DNA from: an uncultured Acetatifactor sp.
GTDB lineage: Bacteria; Bacillota; Clostridia; Lachnospirales; Lachnospiraceae
Length of the DNA stretch: 64,000 nucleotides
Reading direction: 5' to 3'
Assembly: GCA_910578815.1 (NCBI GenBank)
Contig: CAJTSE010000001.1
Span: 124,001 to 188,000 of the forward strand
The notes under the pieces are model-generated. The model was not told the DNA's origin. It saw only the letters and a program-made list of their open reading frames with translations, and did not search any database. The first letter of the stretch is position 1. Each line of letters starts with the position of its first letter. Shown piece after piece: positions 24,040 to 31,865 of the stretch. The position numbers and the translations under genes were made by a program.

Positions 24040-24810
24040 TTACATGCCAAAAAGCTTCAAAACCGACGAATCATCCTGCATCTTCCTGCGCATCATTCCC
24101 AGCCGATAATCCTGAAGCAATTTGTCCTTCTGCCGTTCAGAAACTGCCTTAGGAATATCCAAGTCCTCTATGCGGCTTCCGGCAGCCGTCAGATTTTCGG
24201 AAGTCACCCTGTTGCTGTTGTAAGCATGTTCCATGGCATTCGTCGCGGCACCCATTCTGCCTCTGGCGGCACTGACCTTGCCAATGGCTTCGTCGATCAC
24301 AGAGAGATCAAAATTCTTCGTGACGTCAAAGCCGTTGATTCCCAGAGATTTCAAGGTTACGTTCTCCATGCCGATCCTCAGACCGCTTCCATCCGCATTG
24401 GCGGCAATATTCATATCCGCCATGCTGCCGTTTAAGGGAGACATCTCATTGAACTTTGTTCCTACCGCCGTCCGCTGTACATCCTGAAGAAGCTGGTTTA
24501 CTTCCCCCTGAATCATCTTCCGGTCGGAATCGCTGTACAGACCATTCATGGCCTTCAACCCCAGCTCATGAATCCTCTGAAGGGAATCCGTCATGGTGCT
24601 CATGGCGCCGTCCGCCACATTGGCCGCGCTGATACCGTCGCGGATATTGGATGCCCCCATGTCCAGGCCCTTGTTTTCCTTTAAAATCTTCTGGGCAATA
24701 GCAAGCCCGGCAGCGTCGTCCGCCGCCCGGTTAATCCGCTTCCCGCTGGATAACTTTTCATAAATGGAGCTTCGATTGGAAAATGTGTTGTGAACAGACT
24801 CTATTCTCAA
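24040..24810 (-). CDS. Short flagellin-like protein, orphan
   Basis: A 256-residue flagellin homologue. The N-terminal D0/D1 helix is recognisable (IYEKLSSGKRINRAADDAAG, LAIAQKILKENKGLD), as is the C-terminal helix (RVTSENLTAAGSRIEDLDIP). There is no variable central domain and the usual N-terminal pattern is altered (MRIESVHNTFSNRSS). It begins with TTG, preceded by a strong GGAGGT. No other flagellar gene is in the window. Its 17-base C-terminal extension (MMRRKMQDDSSVLKLFGM) lacks the normal hydrophobic end. It may be a secreted or non-filament homologue. Confidence 0.85.
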   Translation of the reverse strand: MRIESVHNTFSNRSSIYEKLSSGKRINRAADDAAGLAIAQKILKENKGLDMGASNIRDGISAANVADGAMSTMTDSLQRIHELGLKAMNGLYSDSDRKMIQGEVNQLLQDVQRTAVGTKFNEMSPLNGSMADMNIAANADGSGLRIGMENVTLKSLGINGFDVTKNFDLSVIDEAIGKVSAARGRMGAATNAMEHAYNSNRVTSENLTAAGSRIEDLDIPKAVSERQKDKLLQDYRLGMMRRKMQDDSSVLKLFGM

Positions 24811-24946
24811 ATCAGCACCTCCTTTATATCCTTCTTTACTGTTAGTGTAATATAAACGCAGTCAAATTTCAAGCAGAATCCGCCTTTTTTATCTGTTTTT
24901 CAGGCATCATATCCCCATTATAGCAAAGTGAAAACCTAAAATCTGT

Positions 24947-25450
24947 TTATACATCCGGCTCTACAAAATGCACGGCAGAAGTATCCCAATATTTTTTATA
25001 AACCCGATTTTCATTACCATCTAGGTTAAGCTGATACATTCTAAATGTAACTAAAATATCTTTGGGCTGCCATTGTTCTTCATAGGAATATTGGTATTTC
25101 ATTCCCACATTTCGCATAACACCGCCGCTTCTTGGATTATTTCTGTCATGGGTTGCCGTAATATAGGGCAAACCGTCTTTTTTTACTTGTACAATAACGG
25201 CCTTACCTGCTTCTGTGACAATCCCCTTATGCCAAAACTCCTTACGAAGCCCATAGCCAAAGTCATGATGCTCTTCCATATCAACGTTTATATAGCCAAT
25301 CGGAGCATTGTCTTTTTTCAAACAGATTGCATAGGCGTATGCCTGCGGCTGAGCATATTTTGAAGCGTACCTTTCTTCATAAAAGTTTTTCGCTTCCTCA
25401 AGACTCTTTACCGGATACCAGGGCAAAAACCGATTAACTATAATATCCAT
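24947..25450 (-). CDS. GNAT acetyltransferase lacking its N terminus
   Basis: A 167-residue frame that matches the RimJ/RimL-type GNAT pattern from about the second helix on (NRFLPWYPVKSLEEAK, PIGYINVDMEEHHDFGYGL, HKGIVTEAGKAVI, THDRNNPRSGGVMRNVGMKY). Family members normally have about 25 residues (first strand and helix) before NRFLPW; here only MDIIV precedes, and these codons overlap the 3' end of the phospholipase C-like gene by 17 bases. The pattern suggests a deletion that joined the two genes. It is probably inactive or a pseudogene. A fold without the first strand is possible but unlikely. Confidence 0.7.
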   Translation of the reverse strand: MDIIVNRFLPWYPVKSLEEAKNFYEERYASKYAQPQAYAYAICLKKDNAPIGYINVDMEEHHDFGYGLRKEFWHKGIVTEAGKAVIVQVKKDGLPYITATHDRNNPRSGGVMRNVGMKYQYSYEEQWQPKDILVTFRMYQLNLDGNENRVYKKYWDTSAVHFVEPDV

Positions 25451-26219
25451 ATACCTTCTCCCTTATCTCCTTTACACTTTCCAGGCAAAGTAATCTCAAG
25501 CCCGGCATCATGCAGCCCGTAATCGCTTCCACCACCAGCTGAACGGCCCTCTCGACATAGCACCCATACTCTTCCCTGGTCATCCCTATGTAAGGAAATT
25601 TGCTGACCTCTTTCCCCGGAAGGCAGCCCATAACGCCGATCTTGCGCACAATGGCTCCGGCAGGAAGGTAATCAATGTAATCAGGAAAAGACTGTAAATT
25701 CAGAATCTCCGTAAAATATCCCGATTGCGGATGCTGCTCCAGATACTCCGCTTCTATCAGATATATATCCTTCAGCCGCTCTTCGTTCCCAATAAGCCGC
25801 TTTACGGAGTCCCAGTTTTCCGGCATACCGGCACTTCTTTCCGACAATACGGGATGCTCCCTGATCCGCTTCCAAGCGGCTGCCACCCGCTTCTCATCCC
25901 GGATGTATCTCTGAAATTCCGCATCCGTAATCAAATGTGCATAATATCCCAGCAGGAATGAATATTCTTCCTCCGTCCTGATGTCCTGCCTGCGGTTTTG
26001 AATATATTTGTCGTAAAATCTGCCGCAGTCAGAGGCTGCCTTTCTTTCACCGCTCATCCAGTGAGTCACTGCACGGGGCGGCGTGAACTCCGTCCAGTCC
26101 TCATTTTCTACATTGCAGTCCGGCGCTATATTCCCCACGCAGAAACCGTGCCGGTCCAGCCCGGAAACCTTGTCCAGCACTCCGTCCGCCACCATCAAAT
26201 GTGTTACCCAAGTCGCCAT
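25434..26219 (-). CDS. Zinc-dependent phospholipase C-like protein
   Basis: A 261-residue protein of the zinc-dependent phospholipase C/S1-P1 nuclease-like superfamily as found in Firmicutes. Candidate metal residues are in WVTHLMVADG, GNIAPDCN, RAVTHWMSG and YYAHLITDAEFQ. It has no signal peptide. AGGAGG lies 8 bases upstream. A TTTACT-17-TAAAAT promoter is at 26274-26302. The 3' end overlaps the truncated GNAT frame. Substrate unknown. Confidence 0.7.
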   Translation of the reverse strand: MATWVTHLMVADGVLDKVSGLDRHGFCVGNIAPDCNVENEDWTEFTPPRAVTHWMSGERKAASDCGRFYDKYIQNRRQDIRTEEEYSFLLGYYAHLITDAEFQRYIRDEKRVAAAWKRIREHPVLSERSAGMPENWDSVKRLIGNEERLKDIYLIEAEYLEQHPQSGYFTEILNLQSFPDYIDYLPAGAIVRKIGVMGCLPGKEVSKFPYIGMTREEYGCYVERAVQLVVEAITGCMMPGLRLLCLESVKEIREKVYGYYS

Positions 26220-26273
26220 TATTCCGTTCCTCCTATTTCTGAGTTCCTTGATTGCGGACCTGCTCTCTGTTTT

Positions 26274-26302
26274 ATTTTAACTTTTGACGGGCAGTAAGTA
26301 AA
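26274..26302 (-). promoter_or_regulatory. Promoter of the phospholipase C-like gene
   Basis: Minus strand TTTACT, 17-base spacer, TAAAAT, 55 bases before the ATG at 26219. Confidence 0.5.
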
Positions 26303-26395
26303 TACCTTTCTGTCTTTGGGAAAACGAAGGACTTGTCTTTACACGATTGTTTTTCCATGATAGCATATAGCCAACAAGCTGATAGGAGGATTTTT

Positions 26396-27277
26396 ATGCC
26401 GAAACAAAAAATTACTGACGCACAGATTTATTATGAATCCTACGGCCAAGGGGATACGATTGTCTATCTGCAGTCCACCTTAGGCGGCATCAATCCCGGC
26501 GCCCATTATTTTGCCGGCAGGCTGTCCGCACACTTCCGGGTCATTATCTGGGATGGTCCCAATAATGGGCAATCCGATGTTGTTCTCCGGGATACCCCCA
26601 GTGAATATCACCTGTTCTGCACCTGCCTGAAAGAATTACTGGATGGGCTGCACATAAGCTCCGCGCATCTGACAGGATGTTCCGGCGGCGGAGAAATGGC
26701 CTTGCTGTTTGCCCATCTATATCCTGATACGGCAAAAAGCATTGCCCTCTACCGGCCCACGGATACCACCAGCAGCGTGGAAGCGGAAATTATTCAGTCC
26801 CGCTTCTGCCGGATTGCAGAATTTGCCCAAAGCCATACCATGGAAGAGGTGGCTGCCTACAGCGCAAATCCGCCCCAGACCAGATTCGGGCACTGCGCTG
26901 CCTGGATTGCGGACCTGTACCGCAGGGATAAAGATAAAATTCTGAAAATATCACCGCAGGACTTTGCCGGACTCATGAAATCCTGGGGTGACTGGATGGG
27001 AAACCCGGCCTTCTACCGGGCCAATTTAAGTGACGAAGACCTGCATAAAATCGACATTCCTGCACTGATTGCACCCTGTGCCGATGAATATCATCCTGAA
27101 AGCATTACGCTTGATTTGGCAAACCATCTGCCAAACGCCGTCTATATCCCCTCCGGGAAGCACAGGACCGAGAAGGAAATCTATCATGCTCCTGATGAGG
27201 AACATCCATTTGGAGGGTTTGTGCAATTTGTAAATGACTATGAGAAATTTGTGGCGCCTTTTTACTTATCACCATAA
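26396..27277 (+). CDS. Alpha/beta hydrolase
   Basis: A 293-residue alpha/beta hydrolase. The oxyanion region is near STLGGINPG, and the nucleophile elbow is GCSGGGE with Ser as nucleophile. The DNSGQSD-like turn is present as WDGPNNGQSD. The acid is likely in CADEYHP and the His near SGKHRTEKE. GATAGGAGG precedes the ATG at 26396 by 5 bases; the longer frame from 26333 is not supported. Related proteins are often annotated as haloperoxidase-like or esterases; the substrate is unknown. The last 16 bases overlap a YoeB toxin remnant on the other strand. Confidence 0.85.
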   Translation: MPKQKITDAQIYYESYGQGDTIVYLQSTLGGINPGAHYFAGRLSAHFRVIIWDGPNNGQSDVVLRDTPSEYHLFCTCLKELLDGLHISSAHLTGCSGGGEMALLFAHLYPDTAKSIALYRPTDTTSSVEAEIIQSRFCRIAEFAQSHTMEEVAAYSANPPQTRFGHCAAWIADLYRRDKDKILKISPQDFAGLMKSWGDWMGNPAFYRANLSDEDLHKIDIPALIAPCADEYHPESITLDLANHLPNAVYIPSGKHRTEKEIYHAPDEEHPFGGFVQFVNDYEKFVAPFYLSP

Positions 27278-27375
27278 TGATACCGACATGACAAAATATA
27301 GATATTTTCTTCATCAATTCTGTAAATCAGACCGTCTTTATCATTGATTTGCCTGCTCCAATAACCGGATAAATT
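27262..27375 (-). pseudogene. Remnant of a YoeB/Txe-type mRNA interferase toxin (C terminus only)
   Basis: Minus-strand reading gives NLSGYWSRQINDKDGLIY and ends in ILSCRYHYGDK, the C-terminal 37 residues typical of YoeB (catalytic His and Tyr in the CRYHY end). The first about 45 residues and the YefM antitoxin are missing. The fragment starts at a hairpin boundary (27375) and ends at a TAA inside the hydrolase gene on the other strand. It is a broken toxin-antitoxin remnant. Confidence 0.75.
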
Positions 27376-27412
27376 GCCGCCAGGAGGGAACAATTCCCAC
27401 CTCCTGGCGGCA
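27375..27412 (-). terminator. Strong hairpin downstream of pgi
   Basis: Perfect 13-bp arms TGCCGCCAGGAGG and CCTCCTGGCGGCA with a 12-base loop, 36 bases after the pgi stop. The following minus-strand bases are AT-rich (AATTTATCC) but without a long T run. It may be a terminator for pgi; it also marks the breakpoint of the YoeB remnant. Confidence 0.6.
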
Positions 27413-27448
27413 CAAATAATCCGAAAATCAGTACAGACCGGAAATCAT

Positions 27449-29029
27449 TTAAATTCCCAGCAAATCGCTGTATTCCTTCAGCGCTCCCTCGGTATCATGG
27501 GCCAGCACCTTCTTTGCCAGCACCTTCCCCAGTTGCACGCCTTCCTGGTCAAAGCTGTTGATATTCCATACAAAGCCCTGATACATCACCTTATTTTCAA
27601 AATGAGACAGCAGAGCCCCCAATGCTTCAGGGGTCAGCTTCTCGCCTGTAATAATACTGGACGGGCGTCCGCCCTCAAAGTTCTTATTCCGGTTATCATC
27701 AGCCTTGCCGCAGGCAAACGCAACAATCTGAGCCGCAACATTAGCGCAGAGCTTCTGCTGGCTGGTGCTGTCCTGAATCACAACATCTCTGCCAATCTGG
27801 TTATTCTTAAAACTTACAAACTGCAGGGGCACAATATCCGTTCCCTGATGCAGCAGCTGGTAGAAGGAATGCTGCCCGTTGGTGCCCGGCTCACCGAAAA
27901 TAACAGGGCCCGTAGAATAATTAACAGTCTCGCCGAAACGGTTCACCGACTTACCGTTGGATTCCATATCAAGCTGCTGCAGATGCGCGGGGAAACGGCT
28001 CAAAGCCTGAGAATAAGGCAGTACCGCCGTATTCTGATACCCCAGTACATTCCGCTCGTAAATTCCGATCAAAGCATCCAGCATAGCAGGATTTTCCAAT
28101 AGATCCCTATTTTTTGCCAGCTTGTCTTCCTCTGCCGCGCCCTCCAGAAATCTCGCAAATACATCAGGGCCAAAGGCCAGGGATAATACTGCCCCGCCCA
28201 CGCCGGAGGTAGAGGAAAACCGGCCGCCGATATAATCATCCATAAAGAAAGCTGCCAGATAATCGTCACTCTTTGCCAGAGGCGAAGTCTCGCTGGTAAC
28301 GGCGATCATATGTCTGGAAGCATCCAGCCCCGCATTTTTCAGCGCGTCCTTGACGAAGGACTCATTGGTCAGGGTCTCCAAAGTGGTTCCGGATTTGGAT
28401 ACCAGCACAAAAAGGGAATGGGCTACGTCAATAGAATTTAACACGGCCGCCGCATCATCAGGATCTACATTGCTGATGAATCTGGCCTCCATCTTAAAGG
28501 TATTGTTTGCCTTCGCCCAATTTTCCAAAGCCAGATACATGGCGCGGGGGCCCAGATCGCTGCCGCCGATGCCGATCTGTACCACAGTGGTAAACTTCTC
28601 CCCTGCGGCATTGGTAATCTCACCCTTATGTACCTTGTCTGCCAGCTCCGCTATCTTTTTCTGCTGTTCCACATAGAAGCCGCGCTTATCCACGCCGTCT
28701 GCCACAACGGCTTCCCCAAGCTGCCCTCTGGTCATATGGTGGAGTACCATCCGCTTCTCCCCGGTATTGATCACCTCGCCGTTATAGAGCGCTTCAAATT
28801 TTTCTGTCAGCTGAGTTTCCTCCGCCAGCTTTGCCAGCGCCTTCAAAATCTCGTCATCTACCTGCTTTGCGGCATAATTGTAGGAAAGTCCCGCGGCCAT
28901 GGGCACGCTGTATTTCTTCACGCGGGCTGCGCCGTTCTCCCCTGCCATTACCTCCGCCAGCTTAACAGGCGCTTTTCTTTGCAGCTCCTGATATGCTGAT
29001 ATGGTATCCAGATTGTTCCAGGTAATCAT
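27449..29029 (-). CDS. pgi: Glucose-6-phosphate isomerase
   Basis: A 526-residue phosphoglucose isomerase, which interconverts glucose-6-phosphate and fructose-6-phosphate in glycolysis. Sugar-phosphate motifs are present: VSKSGTTLETLTNE, GGRFSSTSGVGGAV and GTNGQHSFYQLLHQGTDIVP. The length lies between the about 450-residue Bacillus type and the about 550-residue E. coli type. A TTGAAT-17-TATAAT promoter precedes it and a strong hairpin follows. It is transcribed alone. Confidence 0.96.
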   Translation of the reverse strand: MITWNNLDTISAYQELQRKAPVKLAEVMAGENGAARVKKYSVPMAAGLSYNYAAKQVDDEILKALAKLAEETQLTEKFEALYNGEVINTGEKRMVLHHMTRGQLGEAVVADGVDKRGFYVEQQKKIAELADKVHKGEITNAAGEKFTTVVQIGIGGSDLGPRAMYLALENWAKANNTFKMEARFISNVDPDDAAAVLNSIDVAHSLFVLVSKSGTTLETLTNESFVKDALKNAGLDASRHMIAVTSETSPLAKSDDYLAAFFMDDYIGGRFSSTSGVGGAVLSLAFGPDVFARFLEGAAEEDKLAKNRDLLENPAMLDALIGIYERNVLGYQNTAVLPYSQALSRFPAHLQQLDMESNGKSVNRFGETVNYSTGPVIFGEPGTNGQHSFYQLLHQGTDIVPLQFVSFKNNQIGRDVVIQDSTSQQKLCANVAAQIVAFACGKADDNRNKNFEGGRPSSIITGEKLTPEALGALLSHFENKVMYQGFVWNINSFDQEGVQLGKVLAKKVLAHDTEGALKEYSDLLGI

Positions 29030-29117
29030 ATTTCCTTCCGACCTCCTTAACTATTTTTTCCTGAAGAAAAAAATTATTTAGAAACAAATCATTTCCGGAT
29101 TAGTTTCTTACTCTATG

Positions 29118-29146
29118 ATTATACTGTGAATCGTCTGCAAATTCAA
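29118..29146 (-). promoter_or_regulatory. Promoter of pgi
   Basis: Minus strand TTGAAT, 17-base spacer, TATAAT, 89 bases before the pgi ATG. Confidence 0.7.
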
Positions 29147-29281
29147 GGGCAGAAGCTTCTGCTTTCTGCAAAAAATCAGTCAGCCTCCATACATCTGTTA
29201 ATACGAATTTTTGTCCTTGACAAAACTGCAATATACCTTTAAAATATAATCATAAAAGAAATGAGTTTTTCGACCGTACAG

Positions 29282-29807
29282 CTATTGCTTAAGCGGCCTA
29301 TTCGTTTCTTTTTTTGTTCTTAAAATATCATATAAATATAATTTCCCGTCTTCTGCATGGCGCACCAGTATTCTTGATTTAAAGACATTGTACCTGACCA
29401 ACTCGCCCGAATCATTATAGACAGGTATTGCAAAACGCGTATCATACCTGTACCAGCCATATTTTGCATCTGTACTATGCTTTAGTGCATAATTCTTCGC
29501 AAAGGATACATTTGTGGCAATTTCGATCATCTCCTTAATAATGCTTGATGAGTTTGCCTTTGCATACATATTTGCGCCTCTTATCTCTTTTGTGTCTTTG
29601 GAATGTGCAAACTCGTCCGGAAAATCCGCACTTATATATACCATATCTGACGTTTCAATAATTTCTGCCCACTGACCAATATACTCTTTTAGACAATCTT
29701 CAACAATGTCCCAGTCAACATTCCTTCTTCCCTATGAAACGCAAGTCATTGATAATCACAATGCTATTACCGTCAACATCTTTTATAATATCAGCCTTCT
29801 TATTCAT
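29282..29807 (-). pseudogene. Frameshifted conjugative-element protein with an LPD3-like domain
   Basis: The first frame begins with ATG at 29807 (GGAG upstream) and reads MNKKADIIKDVDGNSIVIIN, then DLRFIGKKEC and stop. A one-base shift near 29730 continues directly with NVDWDIVEDCLKEYIGQ, SADFPDEFAHSKDT, and a C terminus (KYGWYRYDTRFAIPVYN, HAEDGKLYLYDILRTKKET) that resembles the large-polyvalent-protein-associated domain 3 found on integrative conjugative elements. The downstream 120 codons could still start internally. It marks the edge of a decayed mobile region. Domain naming is by resemblance only. Confidence 0.65.
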
Positions 29808-29874
29808 CACAGCTACTCCTATTTATTTCTTCCTAAACCCGAAAATCTTTACTTACTGCACAAACTGCATTCTT

Positions 29875-30228
29875 CTAAAAACATAAGCCCTCCTGCTCTT
29901 CATCTATTTCCAGCGTATCCGCATCATCCTTCCTTTCATCCGGCCTTCTGAAATAACTGGTAGACACCCGGAAACGCACCCTGCTTGCAGGCATCTCAAG
30001 TTTTACAGGCAACCCAAAGGAATTCGGCTTCGCGCCGGTTTGGGTCCCGATGATACGGGCAAGTCCGTTATCTTTTAAAGTAACGGCAAAGGTTCTGGCG
30101 CTGCTGAAGGTATGGCAGGATACCCTGCAATACAAATCCGCCGGAAAGCAAATGGATTTCCGTTCATTTATGACAGTTTTCTGTCTGCTCGATATTATCT
30201 TTGCTTCTCCGGATGAATAATCTGTCAA
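29875..30228 (-). pseudogene. C-terminal fragment of an S41 (tail-specific) peptidase
   Basis: A 117-codon frame whose middle matches the S41 peptidase active-site region: SSARTFAVTLKDNGLARIIG, with Ser as likely nucleophile, then TGAKPNSFGLPVKLEMP and RVRFRVSTSYFRRPDE. The normal PDZ/N-terminal domains, about 300 residues, are absent; the preceding codons are unrelated. It is therefore a pseudogene fragment beside the decayed mobile element. Confidence 0.65.
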
Positions 30229-30288
30229 CTCATATCTCTTAAAGCAATATGCTCAAAAATCAAGTTCCGTAAATGTTTCATGTAAAGA

Positions 30289-30439
30289 GTTATCCCGACT
30301 TTTTACGGAATTGATTTCAGAGAAAAATCGGGAAATTTTAGGCAATCCTCAAAAAGTTATCACGACTTTTTTGTAAAAAAATCCAGTGTTTACAAGGCTT
30401 TATAATCGAAAGTCATGATAACCAAAAAGTCGGTATAAC
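30289..30439. repeat. Iteron-like repeats in direct and inverted orientation
   Basis: GTTATCCCGACTTTTTACGG (30289-30308) and GTTATCACGACTTTTTTGT (30356-30374) are direct copies. AAAGTCATGATAAC (30409-30422) and ACCAAAAAGTCGGTATAAC (30421-30439) are inverted copies. Such clusters bind Rep or relaxosome proteins in plasmids and mobilizable elements. Confidence 0.65.
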
Positions 30440-30480
30440 TATGATTATCAAGAATTATTGACAAGTAATAGCAAGCACTG

Positions 30481-30568
30481 CCTGTGTTCCCTCACAGGCT
30501 CCGATTTTCCCAAATTCCCACTCTTGGGAATTTTGAAAAATCTGCTTGTAGGGGGAAGTTTCCCCCTA
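30481..30568. other. Candidate oriT hairpins
   Basis: Three hairpins follow one another: CCTGTG/CACAGG (30481-30498), a 9-bp stem AAATTCCCA/TGGGAATTT (30512-30533), and a near-perfect palindrome TAGGGGGAA-GT-TTCCCCCTA (30549-30568). MobC starts 145 bases downstream. Position just ahead of mobC is where oriT normally lies; nick-site assignment is inference. Confidence 0.5.
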
Positions 30569-30712
30569 GCCCCCTCTGCGCTCAAAAATCATAAAATCTC
30601 CTGCCGGGATTTCTGATTTTTTTCACTGTTTTTTTGCACGAACAACCCCCACAGCAGGATTGAAGATTGTGTAAAATCCTTTCAAAAATCCAACACGGAA
30701 AGGAGATAATAA

Positions 30713-31054
30713 ATGGCAAACCGTGAGCGCAAAAATGAACTGAAAATATACTTGAGTGACAAGGAGCAATACATACTGGAACAGAAAGTAAAAATCTCCG
30801 GCATGAAAAGCAAGTCCACTTTCCTCCGCCGCCTGATTTTGTACGGCTTTGTCTATGACATTGACTATTCAGACCTGCGGGAATACAACTACACGCTCGG
30901 AAAAATCAGCGGCAACTTAAACCAGATAGCAAAGCGCATGAACGCAACGGGCAACGTATATAAAGCCGATGTTGAGGAAGTGAAAAAACTGATGAAACAG
31001 GTATGGGATACACAGAAAGCCATGCTTGCAAGACAACCCACCATGAAGCAGTAA
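30713..31054 (+). CDS. mobC: MobC-like relaxosome protein
   Basis: A 113-residue protein. An N-terminal ribbon-helix-helix-like region (NELKIYLSDKEQYILEQKVK) is followed by the conserved MobC block LGKISGNLNQIAKRMNATGN. MobC opens oriT DNA for the relaxase during mobilization. AAAGGAGATAATAA precedes the ATG. The relaxase gene that normally overlaps or follows mobC is missing; the sequence after it is non-coding. It is thus a left-over of a mobilizable element. Confidence 0.85.
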   Translation: MANRERKNELKIYLSDKEQYILEQKVKISGMKSKSTFLRRLILYGFVYDIDYSDLREYNYTLGKISGNLNQIAKRMNATGNVYKADVEEVKKLMKQVWDTQKAMLARQPTMKQ

Positions 31055-31484
31055 ATTATTTCCAAATTCCTTTCGAAAACAAAACATTCCCGTTAAATTT
31101 CTCCCACAAATCTGCAAAAGCAAAACCGCAACAGAACCCAAAATCAGACAAATTTTGCACCATTAAAAAAGGTGTACCGCAGGTAAGTTTCATTCTTCCT
31201 TGCGATACACCTTGATGTGTAAAGTTATCAATGATTCTTTTGTTTCTTTTAATTCTTTGCATCAATATTTTAAGTTTTCTTTTTCGCATGATTTATCTCC
31301 TATAACAACTCGTTTTTCACTAAATTTATCAAAAAGAAATTTACAAATTAGTTCAAAAAACGGCAGCTTTGATTTTCACAAAGCCACCGTTCCATAGGCA
31401 TCCACAAGCAACTCTACTCTGCAACAGCTTTTTCTTTTACCGCCATGTGGCGATGATGTCGTGCGGCAAACATTCTTCAAAATA
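31055..31484. other. 430-base gap between mobC and the ABC transporter operon
   Basis: No convincing gene. It contains a minus-strand attenuator/terminator-like hairpin (31169-31213). A 31056-31289 minus-strand frame runs through that hairpin and looks like a leader or remnant rather than a gene. Confidence 0.5.
31169..31213 (-). terminator. Attenuator-like hairpin on the minus strand
   Basis: Outer arms AAGGTGTA (31169-31176) and TACACCTT (31206-31213) extend inward through CGCA/TGCG. On the minus strand the stem is followed by a T run (CCTTTTTTAATG). It could end transcription of the ABC operon. It resembles the leader attenuators of antibiotic-resistance genes, but no such gene lies downstream. 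Confidence 0.55.
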
Positions 31485-31853
31485 TCAATTGTTAATTACC
31501 TTGATTTCATAAACCGTTGGATAATAAAAAGGTGTTTCTTCAACAAAGGAATCTTTCAAAATAACTTCGATTGCATTTCCCGGCTGTAAATCTTCAATTT
31601 CTATCTCTTTTCCGTCCATCCCAACTAACTCTGTTTCTTCGCTTATATGAAGAGAATTGAGGGGATTAGAATAGATTTCTGTTGTACGTTCAACGATTAA
31701 ACGAATTTCTCCATCCGGCTGTATAATGGTTTCTTGAATAACAGCTTCAAAAGATTTTCTTGACCATTTGGGCGATTGGGTAACAACCACCAAAACAGCA
31801 ACAACTACAATTAAAATAGCCATAACTACAATCATCTGTTTTTTCTTTTTCAT
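31485..31853 (-). CDS. Small membrane-anchored protein of the ABC transporter operon
   Basis: A 122-residue protein with one N-terminal membrane segment (MIVVMAILIVVVAVLVVVT) and an extracytoplasmic beta-rich domain (EIRLIVERTTEIYSNPLNS, then EDLQPGNAIEVILKD) that may be OB-like. AAAGGAGG precedes the ATG. It follows the permease gene by 12 bases, so it is the third gene of the ABC unit. Family not recognised; a substrate-trapping or accessory role is possible. Confidence 0.65.
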   Translation of the reverse strand: MKKKKQMIVVMAILIVVVAVLVVVTQSPKWSRKSFEAVIQETIIQPDGEIRLIVERTTEIYSNPLNSLHISEETELVGMDGKEIEIEDLQPGNAIEVILKDSFVEETPFYYPTVYEIKVINN

Positions 31854-31865
31854 CCTTAACCTCCT

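Larger units (their letters stand above)
30229..30712. other. 484-base non-coding region upstream of mobC: iteron-like and oriT-like
   Basis: No gene is seen. It contains four related GTTAT-GACTTTTT repeats in two orientations (30289-30439) and a series of hairpins (30481-30568). This structure is typical of a replication or transfer origin of a small mobilizable element. Confidence 0.6.

Noticed and set aside
31056..31289. Minus-strand 77-codon frame as a protein gene
   Set aside because: It runs through the attenuator-like hairpin and lacks recognisable features; kept only as a possible leader.
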